Notes: generated by a model not told the origin, from the letters alone. A stretch of 6,940 nucleotides of DNA from Gammaproteobacteria bacterium (GCA_003540955.1 DPMX01000020.1:1-6940); one strand, 5' to 3'. Numbered from the stretch's first letter, positions 1-6,940 are shown. A program made the numbers and translations.

Positions 1-1
1 A

Positions 2-82
2 TCTCCCCTTGTGATGATCAATAGGTCGTGCATCAAACTCGTGACCGAGACCCATGGCCCTAAGAGCAATAATCGTTCATGA
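2..82 (+). CDS. Possible C-terminal tail of an unidentified upstream gene (partial)
   Basis: A frame open from the left edge (first full codon at base 2) runs 26 codons to a TGA at 80-82. The visible tail begins SPLVMINRS and ends GPKSNNRS. It is too short to assign to a family. The main support is that its stop overlaps the next gene's start as ATGA (79-82), the same arrangement that joins the next two genes, which suggests a compact operon. Against it, 26 stop-free codons occur by chance fairly often, and another frame ends with TAG at 22-24 and could equally be the real upstream tail. In gene clusters with a CoxD/CoxE-like pair, the gene just upstream is often a molybdenum hydroxylase subunit or accessory gene, but nothing here proves that. 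Confidence 0.35.
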   Translation, partial: SPLVMINRSCIKLVTETHGPKSNNRS

Positions 83-966
83 GTAGCACGAACAGTATTC
101 AGGATATATCAGCACTGCTATCGGCCTCTGGTTACGTAGCAGATGAGGATATTGCTACCGCAATATTTCTTGCTATACGCTTGCGCCGTCCACTGTTAGT
201 TGAAGGTTATGCAGGGGTCGGAAAAACTGAGATCGCAAAGGTGCTCGCCGGAGCGCTCAACACAGATTTGATTCGTCTGCAATGCTACGAAGGTTTAGAT
301 GCCGCCTCGTCTTTATACGAGTGGAATTATGCCAAACAAATTCTGCGCATTCGACTTGACGAACAATCTTCGCATGACGCAGCAGATACCGAAGCGCACA
401 TCTTTGACGAAGCTTATCTCCTAGAACGGCCCCTCCTCAACGCATTGCGCCATGGCGGCAATCCCGTTTTACTGATTGATGAAATTGATAGGGCGGATGA
501 AGAGTTCGAGGCATTCTTATTAGAGATATTGGCAGAATTTCAGGTCACGATTCCCGAACTTGGGACCATAAAAGCTGAGCAACCTCCATACGTCGTGTTG
601 ACTTCGAATCGGGTTCGCGAACTGGGTGAAGCTCTCCGTCGGCGATGCTTATACCTGTGGATAGACTACCCAACTTTATCCAAAGAGTTGGAAATAATCA
701 AACAACGTGTTCCCGACATCGAGACCACACTTGCAACGCAGATTTGTAAGTTTGTGGAGGCCCTGCGCAACATGGATCTTGATAAGCGGCCGGGAGTTGC
801 GGAGACGATCGACTGGGCGAGTGCGCTTATAGAACTGCACAGCAATCACTTAGATGCACAGATAACACAGTCCACGATTGGATGTATCGCGAAAACACGT
901 CGAGACCTTGCCTTGGTGAGGCAACAGATCCCCGAGTTACTAGAGAGTACGCGCCAGAACGAATGA
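79..966 (+). CDS. MoxR-family AAA+ ATPase, CoxD-like
   Basis: A 295-residue AAA+ ATPase of the MoxR group, closest in layout to CoxD. Visible motifs are Walker A GYAGVGKT (43-50), Walker B VLLIDEID (130-137), a sensor-1 asparagine in VVLTSNR (N177), arginine-finger candidates in EALRRRC (R187-R189) and a sensor-2 region KRPGVAETIDW (236-246). The PGVAET-DW signature and the VWA partner gene directly downstream are typical of CoxD-type proteins. There is no signal peptide or membrane segment, so it should be cytoplasmic. In carboxidotrophs CoxD acts as an ATP-driven chaperone in assembling the molybdenum-copper site of CO dehydrogenase. Relatives occur with other xanthine dehydrogenase-family enzymes, so CO as substrate should not be assumed. 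The ATG at 79 leaves a normal-length N-terminal helix before Walker A. The upstream AAGAG (62-66) is a weak ribosome site, and start by coupling to the overlapping upstream frame is plausible. Family assignment is firm; the client is inferred. Confidence 0.93.
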   Translation: MSSTNSIQDISALLSASGYVADEDIATAIFLAIRLRRPLLVEGYAGVGKTEIAKVLAGALNTDLIRLQCYEGLDAASSLYEWNYAKQILRIRLDEQSSHDAADTEAHIFDEAYLLERPLLNALRHGGNPVLLIDEIDRADEEFEAFLLEILAEFQVTIPELGTIKAEQPPYVVLTSNRVRELGEALRRRCLYLWIDYPTLSKELEIIKQRVPDIETTLATQICKFVEALRNMDLDKRPGVAETIDWASALIELHSNHLDAQITQSTIGCIAKTRRDLALVRQQIPELLESTRQNE

Positions 967-2207
967 GCACGCCAGGTGTTTCGTTCGCTAGCGCACGTGG
1001 ATCTCTTGTAACCACCACCGTTGAATTTTGCCGTCTACTAAAACACAAAGGGATAGCGGTATCCCCAGACGCGTCTCAGTTTGCCGTACGCGCCTTAAGC
1101 GAAATCGATATTACTCGGCGGGCAGAGTTTCGAACCGCACTGCGCATCACGCTATTGACAAGATCCGAAGATATTCCTCTTTTTAATTACTTATTCGAAG
1201 ATTTTTGGTCGAAAGACAGTAATGATGATGCCGTACATGAAACCAACATAACGGATTATAAAGATCCGCCCGAAGATCCTGACGTAAAATCAGAATTAGA
1301 GGATAGCAATTCTAGCGAAACGCCGGAAGATGGGGATCATGAATCTACCCCGCACGTCAGTGAAGAACGTCCGGACAAAGATGAGATTCCAGATGATAGC
1401 GATGAAAGCCAATTTGCACCCGCAGCACGTTGGGGTGCTCGTCCACGAGTGAAATCCCACAATCAGTCCGTTTCCCCGATGGAACTCGACCGAATCGCGA
1501 GAGCACTAGCAACAGAGCTCGCATTGCGACGATCGCGGCGTAAAGAACGTAATCGACACGGTCGCTACCTCGATTTTAGAACCTTGATGCGAAAAAGCGT
1601 ACACGTAGGTGGTCTACCGTTAGTATTAAGCTGGCGTCGTCCGCGCATAACCCGATCGCAATTACTGATTTTTTGCGACGTTAGTCGATCAATGGAGCAA
1701 CACGCAAAACTCCTATTGCAATTTGCGCGCGCTATATTCCGACACGCATGGAGGGTAGAAGTTTTTTTGTTTGCGAATCATATGACCAGGGTCACCGATA
1801 GATGGTTGGAAGCTGACTGGTCTGATCTAACTTCAAGTTTCGAAGACTGCGGCAGCGGTACCGAGATCGGTGAAAGCCTACAAGCGTTCATCGCCGACTA
1901 CGAGTACTGTCTGACCGGCAACAAAGCGACCATCATAATTTTGAGCGATGGGCTCGATGCAGGAGAGCCTGCAATAATTAAACGAAGTTTAGCGCTTCTA
2001 AAACGGCGCTCGCGCAGAATTATCTGGTTAAATCCATTACTGGCAACGCTCGGTTACGAACCGACAGCACGGGGCATGGCCACCGCCATGCCCTACATCG
2101 ATGTCTTTGCACCAGCGCACGACGTCGATGCCTTTTGGCGCATGGTCGAATATTTACGCAGTGGAGGACAATTCATTGATCGCATAGCACAGGCACGGCT
2201 GAATTAA
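963..2207 (+). CDS. VWA-domain protein, CoxE-like
   Basis: A 414-residue CoxE-type VWA protein. The N-terminal helical part (about 1-83) carries the family pattern of a small domain rich in Arg and Leu. A strongly acidic, probably disordered linker follows (about 84-150, many Asp/Glu/Ser/Pro). A basic stretch (about 176-231, including ALRRSRRKERNRHGRYLDFR) leads into the VWA domain. The metal-ion-dependent adhesion site is complete: DVSRS (D239, S241, S243), the threonine in GSGTEIGESL (T300) and the aspartate in ILSDGLD (D329). CoxE-like proteins work with the MoxR ATPase encoded just before, probably as the adaptor that binds the client enzyme. The ATG at 963 overlaps the ATPase stop as ATGA, which points to translational coupling. 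I prefer it to an in-frame ATG at 882, which would overlap the ATPase gene by 85 bp and add 27 residues with no family match. No membrane segment is seen. The gene is complete, with stop TAA at 2205-2207. Confidence 0.92.
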   Translation: MSTPGVSFASARGSLVTTTVEFCRLLKHKGIAVSPDASQFAVRALSEIDITRRAEFRTALRITLLTRSEDIPLFNYLFEDFWSKDSNDDAVHETNITDYKDPPEDPDVKSELEDSNSSETPEDGDHESTPHVSEERPDKDEIPDDSDESQFAPAARWGARPRVKSHNQSVSPMELDRIARALATELALRRSRRKERNRHGRYLDFRTLMRKSVHVGGLPLVLSWRRPRITRSQLLIFCDVSRSMEQHAKLLLQFARAIFRHAWRVEVFLFANHMTRVTDRWLEADWSDLTSSFEDCGSGTEIGESLQAFIADYEYCLTGNKATIIILSDGLDAGEPAIIKRSLALLKRRSRRIIWLNPLLATLGYEPTARGMATAMPYIDVFAPAHDVDAFWRMVEYLRSGGQFIDRIAQARLN

Positions 2208-2222
2208 TCTACCCACGAGACA

Positions 2223-2903
2223 CTACGTAAGCCGTTGGTTTACTTCACTCGCGCTCAGCACATCACCGAATTGCTGAATCACATTTTCGAGTGCCGCGAC
2301 GTGCTCCCGATCCGACAATGCTGCGCAACAATCGCTCACTAGCACTACATTGAAATCCATGTCGAACGCAGTGCGAGCCATCGTTTCGCAGCAAATATTG
2401 GTCTTCGTTCCGGCAATCACTACGGTTTCGATCCCGCGACTACGGAGTACACGCTCGAGTTGTGACGCACCCGGGACCAGCGAGTTATAACGATTCTTGA
2501 CGATCAGTGTATCGTCTTCGTGTCTATCCAGTTCGTGCCACAACTCAGTGCCCTCAGCGCCCGGAGACATATAGGCCATCGTTTTTTCGCGAACCTCAGC
2601 CGCAACAATATTTTTGAAAAAATTTTCCCAATCGCTCCGCCCACCTTTGCAATCGAACGCGCTCACGACCCAAACGATCTGCGAGCCTGCTGCACGCATA
2701 GACTGAGCAAGTCGATTGATATTCCCTACAATTCCGCGCGAGATTGGTACTTCGGCCGGAGCCCCGGCCTTGCAAAAGGCATTTTGCATATCGACGATGA
2801 CAAAAGCTGTCACCTTTGGGTCGAGCCTATCGTATAGATGATAACACCCGCGGCGCACTATCAAACGTTCAACAACATCTGCTCCGATTCCTACCTCATG
2901 CAT
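2223..2903 (-). CDS. Isochorismatase-family cysteine hydrolase (probable amidohydrolase)
   Basis: A 226-residue isochorismatase-fold cysteine hydrolase with the full catalytic triad: Asp38 in VIVDMQNAF, Lys136 in VKNRYNSL and Cys171 in GTKTNICCETMAR (Cys172 follows it; by alignment with TNVC-type motifs the first is the nucleophile). The C-terminal pattern SDCCAALSDREHVAALE is typical of the subfamily. Members hydrolyse C-N bonds in small amides and carbamoyl compounds such as N-carbamoylsarcosine, ureidoacrylate and biuret; true isochorismatase activity is unlikely. The roughly 33 residues before the core, including RRGCYHLYDRLDP, resemble the N-terminus common in this subfamily and support the start at 2903. 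The gene begins inside the end of the HyuB-like gene (ATGCATGA, 8 bp overlap) and has a good ribosome site, so it is the third gene of that operon. An attractive role is cleavage of the carbamoyl or amide product of the HyuAB enzyme, as in creatinine degradation by way of N-methylhydantoin. No creatinine-specific gene is in view, so the substrate is unknown. Confidence 0.92.
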   Translation of the reverse strand: MHEVGIGADVVERLIVRRGCYHLYDRLDPKVTAFVIVDMQNAFCKAGAPAEVPISRGIVGNINRLAQSMRAAGSQIVWVVSAFDCKGGRSDWENFFKNIVAAEVREKTMAYMSPGAEGTELWHELDRHEDDTLIVKNRYNSLVPGASQLERVLRSRGIETVVIAGTKTNICCETMARTAFDMDFNVVLVSDCCAALSDREHVAALENVIQQFGDVLSASEVNQRLT

Positions 2904-4971
2904 CAGGGATAACTCCTACATAGTCAAGTAATGGCGGGTCGTCACCATAAACCGTTTCACTGTCGAGTAGGACGCCACAAACTGGGCACGCGTACTGGCG
3001 TAAAATAACACCATCGATCGTCGTATATGTAGACATGATCTCACTCATCGGAAACTCAATCGGATCTAACTTAGCTTTCCATGCTTCGCCATAGCCTGCG
3101 AGCGACTCACCGCAACCTCCACACGATACACTCACTGCCTCGTCCAGATTGTCACATTCTAATAGTACCGACCGATCCTTGAGAGGCTGTCCCAACGTTA
3201 CGTCGCTAACTCTTGCTTTCACCAATTGCTCCCGTCGAGCCTTCGTTGCAATGGTATCCACGACTCCCCTCTTATCGATAACAACCCCGTACACCTCTGC
3301 TGCGACTACGGTCGACACGATTCCAGCGTCGACATCCGCTGATACCGCAGCCGGAGAACGTTGTAGCGGATCGCCTACCCCACCTCCGCCATTCCAGCGA
3401 ACCTCCAGCGTATCGTTACCCCTAAGCGGAAAAACACCCCAATCAACCGGCTCAGTTTCGTGACTCGGCGCGTCTGCCAAAACCTTATGCCAAAGGTAAG
3501 AGTTTGGCGCACCTGGGTAACCACCGGCCAGACCGTCACTCATCGGGAATGCCGACCCCTTGCCGGACACCACATAGTGGATGCCCCCATCCGGCGAGTC
3601 GTGTGGTGTTATCGCTAAGTCCATTCCGGCACCGCCACGATAATACCCGGCACCACCTGAATCGCAGCGCAGGCGCCGGTAACGATAAAGTATCGGAAAC
3701 ATGTTCTCGACGGTTTCAACATTGGCCATGCGTGAGATCGGATTGGGAACCTCGCCACCCACATCGACACCATCAGCGAAGGTGCGGGCACCGCCGGCAC
3801 CCGCGAAGGTTTCGGTGAGAATACCGATACCTTCACGATCGTGCTGATTACGACCGAATTTAAATATCGCAAAATGATTCGCGTGCCAAACCGCTGTCGC
3901 CTCCCTTCGGTACTTCTTGCTTGCCGCCAGCAACTTGCCAATCGTCGAACACACCGCGTTGTTCACCGATTGGATTGCGCCCACGGTAGCAACGGAAACT
4001 GGGGCCGGCCGGGTGCAGTTGACGAGAGATCCTTCCGGTGCGGTCATATGGATCGGTCGAATCACGCCTTCATTCCACGTAATGTCGTAACACAACAGCG
4101 GGAATAGCGGGGCGAAGAGGCCACCGAGCGACGCCCATTTTGTGCAATTGACGGCATGGGTGCTCTGTGCACTTGATCCACTGAAATCAAACTCGAGTTC
4201 GTCCTTTCGTTTCGTCATGGTCAGAACGACCTTCGAGATGTCACTTCCCACATTCAAATATTGGCGAGATTGCCATTGACCGTCCGGCAGCTCTCGTAGG
4301 CGGGCACGCAATTGTGATTCGGAGTTCGCAATGAGTGTTTGGCAAGCCTCATCGACAATCGCAGTACCGTATTTACCAATCAATGACTGCATTCGATCGC
4401 GTGCAACATTATTACATGCGATCATCGAAGAGATATCCAATGCCACCATTTCTGGAGAACGCACCATATTCATCAAGGTATCGAACACGTCTCGGATGAT
4501 CTCACCGCCGCGGACCAACCGAATTCCCGGTGAACTAAAACCTTCAATATAGATACTGTCGGCGTCTGGGCAAAAGCCGCCAGGATTTTTCGCGCCGATA
4601 TCGTAGACATGAACGAAACAAGCGCTCCAGGCAACCAGATGTCCCTGATAATGGATCGGTGAGACCAAATACACATCGGAGGTATGCAAAGCCGCGGTAT
4701 AGGGATCATTCAGTAGGTAGATGTCTCCCTCTTCCACGCGGGCGTCGAAACGCCGTATGATGGACTTGCACGCTTCCGCTGCACTGGTCAAGTGATGCAA
4801 AAAGCCAACGCCGCCCATGAGTAACGAGCCATCTGCCCGATATAAAGACACCATGAGATCGTGACCTTCATTTGTGATGGCGCTCCCAGATACGTTCTTG
4901 AGGGTAATCACAGCCTCATCAACGATACGATACAAACGGTGCCGGATAATAGAAAAGGTGATGGGATCCAC
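2896..4971 (-). CDS. hyuB: HyuB-type hydantoinase/oxoprolinase B subunit with fused zinc-ribbon-like C-terminal domain
   Basis: A 691-residue member of the hydantoinase B/oxoprolinase family. Family landmarks in order are the start DPITFSIIRHRL (2-13), LLNDPYTAALHTSDV (86-100, with putative metal ligands H96 and D99), HVYDIGAKNPGG (121-132), GGAGYYRGGAGMDLAI (439-454) and NGGGGVGDPLQRSP (527-540). The usual family domain ends near residue 585. About 100 extra residues follow, with C617-x2-C620 and C662-x2-C665 pairs, described separately. With the HyuA partner, such enzymes use ATP to open hydantoin or oxoproline-like rings; the acetone and acetophenone carboxylases are relatives that use ATP to activate substrate for carboxylation. 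The start is GTG at 4971, 6 bp after the HyuA stop, with a weak GAG ribosome site at 4981-4983; the DPIT opening confirms it. No transmembrane segment is seen. The family is certain; which reaction it performs is not. Confidence 0.93.
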   Translation of the reverse strand: MDPITFSIIRHRLYRIVDEAVITLKNVSGSAITNEGHDLMVSLYRADGSLLMGGVGFLHHLTSAAEACKSIIRRFDARVEEGDIYLLNDPYTAALHTSDVYLVSPIHYQGHLVAWSACFVHVYDIGAKNPGGFCPDADSIYIEGFSSPGIRLVRGGEIIRDVFDTLMNMVRSPEMVALDISSMIACNNVARDRMQSLIGKYGTAIVDEACQTLIANSESQLRARLRELPDGQWQSRQYLNVGSDISKVVLTMTKRKDELEFDFSGSSAQSTHAVNCTKWASLGGLFAPLFPLLCYDITWNEGVIRPIHMTAPEGSLVNCTRPAPVSVATVGAIQSVNNAVCSTIGKLLAASKKYRREATAVWHANHFAIFKFGRNQHDREGIGILTETFAGAGGARTFADGVDVGGEVPNPISRMANVETVENMFPILYRYRRLRCDSGGAGYYRGGAGMDLAITPHDSPDGGIHYVVSGKGSAFPMSDGLAGGYPGAPNSYLWHKVLADAPSHETEPVDWGVFPLRGNDTLEVRWNGGGGVGDPLQRSPAAVSADVDAGIVSTVVAAEVYGVVIDKRGVVDTIATKARREQLVKARVSDVTLGQPLKDRSVLLECDNLDEAVSVSCGGCGESLAGYGEAWKAKLDPIEFPMSEIMSTYTTIDGVILRQYACPVCGVLLDSETVYGDDPPLLDYVGVIPDA
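2899..3204 (-). other. Fused C-terminal zinc-ribbon-like domain of the HyuB-type protein (acetone carboxylase gamma-like)
   Basis: Residues about 590-691 of the HyuB-type protein lie beyond the normal family end. They contain two CxxC pairs, SCGGCGES (C617, C620; codons at 3121-3123 and 3112-3114) and ACPVCGVLLDSE (C662, C665; codons at 2986-2988 and 2977-2979), 41 residues apart, then GDDPPLLDYV near the terminus. Paired CxxC knuckles suggest one structural zinc. The CPxCGxLLDxE and GDPPxxD pattern resembles the end of the small acetone carboxylase gamma subunit, which is normally a separate zinc protein. The resemblance is from memory of the motif, not from an alignment. The frame is continuous, so this is a true fusion and not a frameshift product. 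Confidence 0.7.
2913..2917 (-). promoter_or_regulatory. Ribosome binding site for the cysteine hydrolase gene
   Basis: On the minus strand TAGGAG lies 9 bases before the ATG at 2903, inside the last codons of the HyuB-like gene. It is the clearest Shine-Dalgarno sequence in the window. It fixes the start of the cysteine hydrolase and shows that its translation need not depend only on ribosomes finishing the upstream gene, despite the ATGCATGA overlap. Confidence 0.75.
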
Positions 4972-4977
4972 AGGTGC

Positions 4978-6940
4978 TTACTCGAATTCGATCACGGTGT
5001 TCTGGTATGCGTCGATACGACCTATCTGCGCCTCTTGTAATACGATTGTCGTTACCGGAGTATGAATGACTGCGGGGCCCGGAATAACGTTGCCCGGTGT
5101 CAATTTAGCGAAATCATAGATTGGCGCAACCCTGAAAGCATTAAGTGATTCCACCAAGATTTCGCGACTCCCGATCTGCGCCGCCGATGGATCAGCAGTG
5201 CCAAGTATGGCGCTTACCAGTTCTGGTCGCTGCATGAGTCCGCAACCCGTAACCCTAAACTGGGTCAGCTCCACCCCGGCTTCGCGATAGGCTGAACCTT
5301 TTCCGTAACGCTGTTCGTAGAGGTGTTCGAAGGCGATAACCTGTTGTTCAATGTCGGCATCAGAAAGTGGAAACGCACCCGCTACAGGAGTTACCAGCTC
5401 ATGGACCTGTAACCCGTAGCGCATTGCGACGGAACAATCGATACGGATGTGATCGTCTCCAAAACCTTCCGCACGCAGTGCCGCACGCGCTGCGTTCACC
5501 ATCGGTTCGAAATGCACATTTAGCTGGCTCGCTGGTGCCGGCAAACTAAGTAAGTGGGTTGCCGTATATTCATGAACAACATCAGATGTGAGCAAACCAA
5601 ATGCGCAATTTACCGACGCGGTATTCGGCACCACAATCCGCGCGACATTCAACTCCCGTGCAAACACCCCAGCCAACATTGGACACGTTCCGCCAAATGC
5701 ATGTAGCACGTAATCGCGCGGATCGAGCCCACGTTCGACCGTGATTTCGTGGATCAGATCCGACATTTGCGAACAGGCTACGCGATAGATACCGACCGCG
5801 GCCTCCTCGACCGACATACCGAGCGGCGTTGCAATCACTTGGTCAAATGCCGCGACGCAGGCTTTACGATCGAGCGCAATACTACCTCCCAGAAAATGCT
5901 CCGGGTGCATATAGCCGACGAGTAACATGACATCGGTCAACGTTGGTTGAGTACCACCGTTGCCATAACAGACAGGGCCGGGTCGAGAACCTGCGCTTTG
6001 CGGCCCCACGGTTGGCGCCAGTGATCCCGGTTCGAGACCGATGATACTGCCCCCGCCAGCACCGATTGAAGCGACCTCGATCTTGGGGGCGAGATAATGA
6101 TAGCGGTTAACCATCGGTTCGCGGGCGTAATCGAGTACGCCGTGTTGGATCACACCAACCTTAGAAGTCGTGCCGCCCATATCAACGGCAATAATATTCG
6201 ACTCAGAGAGCAATCGACCGAGATGGCGGCTTCCAATTAAACCCGCGACTGGACCACATTCGATCATGCCAACCGCCCTGCTCGACGCCTCATCGACGGG
6301 GAGCAACCCGCCATGACCCTGCATCACCAATATCGGTCCACTGTAGCCTTCTGAAGCCAGCAAACTCTCTAGGTTCCCCATGTAATTTTGTACAACCGTC
6401 CCAGCGTAAGCATTGATAACGGTGGTAGAAGTGCGTTCGTATTCTCCAGGTAACGGTGCTATATCACTCGAGAGAGTCACATAGCATGCTGGCGCAATTT
6501 CTTTGATCAGATCGCTGATTAATCGCTCGTGCTGCGGGTTGCGAAATGCCCACAGCAGACAAATCGCGATTGCGGACACCTGTTGCTCCTCGATCAGATA
6601 TCGAATCGCCGCTATCGTCATCTCAATGTCCAAGGGCTCAACGATGGCACCCTTGTAGTCGATCCGCTCCGGGACTCCGCGTATACATTCGATATCCACC
6701 AACGGCGTTGGACGATCAGTGGCGACCGGGTGTTTAATTTGGCCTTCAGGTAGACCCGACCAACGGCCATAGGCCCCACGAGTGACACGCAAAGTGTCTT
6801 CGAATCCTTGGGTAGTGATCAAGCCAGTATGGCTACCGCTAGACGTCAGCAAGGTGTTGTCGACGACAGTAGAGCCGTGGACAAATAAACTCGTGTCGGC
6901 AAATAACGTACGGCTCGACGCTCCCATCGTCGTTGCCGGA
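4978..6940 (-). CDS. hyuA: HyuA-type hydantoinase/oxoprolinase A subunit (ATPase), N-terminus cut by window edge
   Basis: The ATP-binding partner of the HyuB-type protein, of the hydantoinase A/oxoprolinase family with an actin-like (ASKHA) fold. Numbering from the ATG at 6927, visible motifs are FVHGSTVVDNTLL (15-27), ERTSTTVINAYAG (164-176), PILVMQGHGGLLP (198-210), the phosphate loop VDMGGTTSKVGVI (248-260), the GAGGGSI-to-RPGPVCYG stretch (289-322), and HAFGGTCPMLAG (409-420). The frame stays open past 6927 to the edge, and family members carry about 60 more residues with a DVGGTFTD loop first. The gene therefore starts outside the window and the ATG at 6927 is internal. The C-terminal part (about 500-649) matches the usual HyuA C-domain. 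One oddity is a cysteine (C415) where relatives usually have glycine in FGGAGP. The stop is TAA at 4978-4980, 6 bp before the HyuB start. It is the first of at least three co-transcribed genes in view. Whether the enzyme is a hydantoinase, an oxoprolinase or a carboxylase cannot be settled from this subunit. Confidence 0.93.
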   Translation of the reverse strand, partial: PATTMGASSRTLFADTSLFVHGSTVVDNTLLTSSGSHTGLITTQGFEDTLRVTRGAYGRWSGLPEGQIKHPVATDRPTPLVDIECIRGVPERIDYKGAIVEPLDIEMTIAAIRYLIEEQQVSAIAICLLWAFRNPQHERLISDLIKEIAPACYVTLSSDIAPLPGEYERTSTTVINAYAGTVVQNYMGNLESLLASEGYSGPILVMQGHGGLLPVDEASSRAVGMIECGPVAGLIGSRHLGRLLSESNIIAVDMGGTTSKVGVIQHGVLDYAREPMVNRYHYLAPKIEVASIGAGGGSIIGLEPGSLAPTVGPQSAGSRPGPVCYGNGGTQPTLTDVMLLVGYMHPEHFLGGSIALDRKACVAAFDQVIATPLGMSVEEAAVGIYRVACSQMSDLIHEITVERGLDPRDYVLHAFGGTCPMLAGVFARELNVARIVVPNTASVNCAFGLLTSDVVHEYTATHLLSLPAPASQLNVHFEPMVNAARAALRAEGFGDDHIRIDCSVAMRYGLQVHELVTPVAGAFPLSDADIEQQVIAFEHLYEQRYGKGSAYREAGVELTQFRVTGCGLMQRPELVSAILGTADPSAAQIGSREILVESLNAFRVAPIYDFAKLTPGNVIPGPAVIHTPVTTIVLQEAQIGRIDAYQNTVIEFE

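Noticed and set aside
882..962. Upstream in-frame ATG extending the VWA protein by 27 residues.
   Set aside because: It would overlap the ATPase gene by 85 bp, the added residues match no family N-terminus, and the ATG at 963 forms the standard ATGA coupling.
2195..2235. Inverted repeat ACGGCT / AGCCGT flanking the convergent gap, as a possible bidirectional terminator.
   Set aside because: The stem is only 6 bp with a 29-base loop, and no T-tract follows on either strand, so it is probably chance.
2223..2903. Siderophore-type isochorismatase.
   Set aside because: The operon context and the TNxCCET signature fit a C-N amidohydrolase; no siderophore biosynthesis gene is present.
3615..3941. 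A 108-codon minus-strand frame inside the HyuB gene, considered as a sign of a frameshift.
   Set aside because: The main HyuB frame is uninterrupted with family motifs on both sides, so the other frame is incidental.
3149..4107. Several open frames of 70-105 codons on the + strand opposite the HyuB gene.
   Set aside because: They are antisense shadows of a clear family gene, mutually overlapping, and show no recognisable domains.
6925..6927. ATG as a true start of the HyuA gene.
   Set aside because: The frame stays open to the window edge and about 60 family residues, including the first phosphate loop, would be missing.

Overview
The window is ordinary-density bacterial DNA. It has five confidently recognised genes in two convergent blocks, and both ends cut into further genes. 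Base composition looks close to balanced (about half G+C by eye). The protein families, the short ATGA and ATGCATGA stop/start overlaps and the CoxD/CoxE-type pair fit a heterotrophic bacterium, most likely a Pseudomonadota. No rRNA or other marker is present, so the taxonomic guess is weak.

Left block (+ strand, 1-2207). A short open frame entering from the left edge ends in TGA at 80-82, overlapping the ATG of a MoxR/CoxD-type AAA+ ATPase (79-966). Another ATGA overlap leads into a CoxE-type von Willebrand A (VWA) protein with an intact MIDAS motif and a long acidic linker (963-2207). This pair usually serves as a metallochaperone or remodelling module, best known for maturing molybdenum hydroxylases of the CO dehydrogenase/xanthine dehydrogenase family. 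The enzyme it would serve is not in the window and may lie to the left.

Right block (- strand, 2223-6940, read right to left). The order of transcription is a HyuA-type hydantoinase/oxoprolinase/acetone-carboxylase family ATPase subunit (N-terminus cut by the right edge), then a HyuB-type subunit with a fused C-terminal zinc-ribbon-like domain resembling the acetone carboxylase gamma subunit, then an isochorismatase-fold cysteine hydrolase with an intact Asp-Lys-Cys triad. The three are separated by 6 bp or overlap by 8 bp and almost certainly form one operon, whose promoter lies beyond 6940. The simplest reading is a two-step route: ATP-driven opening of a cyclic amide or hydantoin, then amidohydrolase removal of a carbamoyl or amide group. 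The zinc domain leaves open an ATP-dependent carboxylase instead.

The two blocks meet tail to tail with only 15 bp between stop codons and no convincing terminator. I see no tRNA, insertion sequence, CRISPR array or phage gene. The most interesting points are the HyuB-zinc domain fusion, the substrate of the HyuAB-cysteine hydrolase operon, and whether the neighbouring CoxDE-like pair belongs to the same catabolic pathway.
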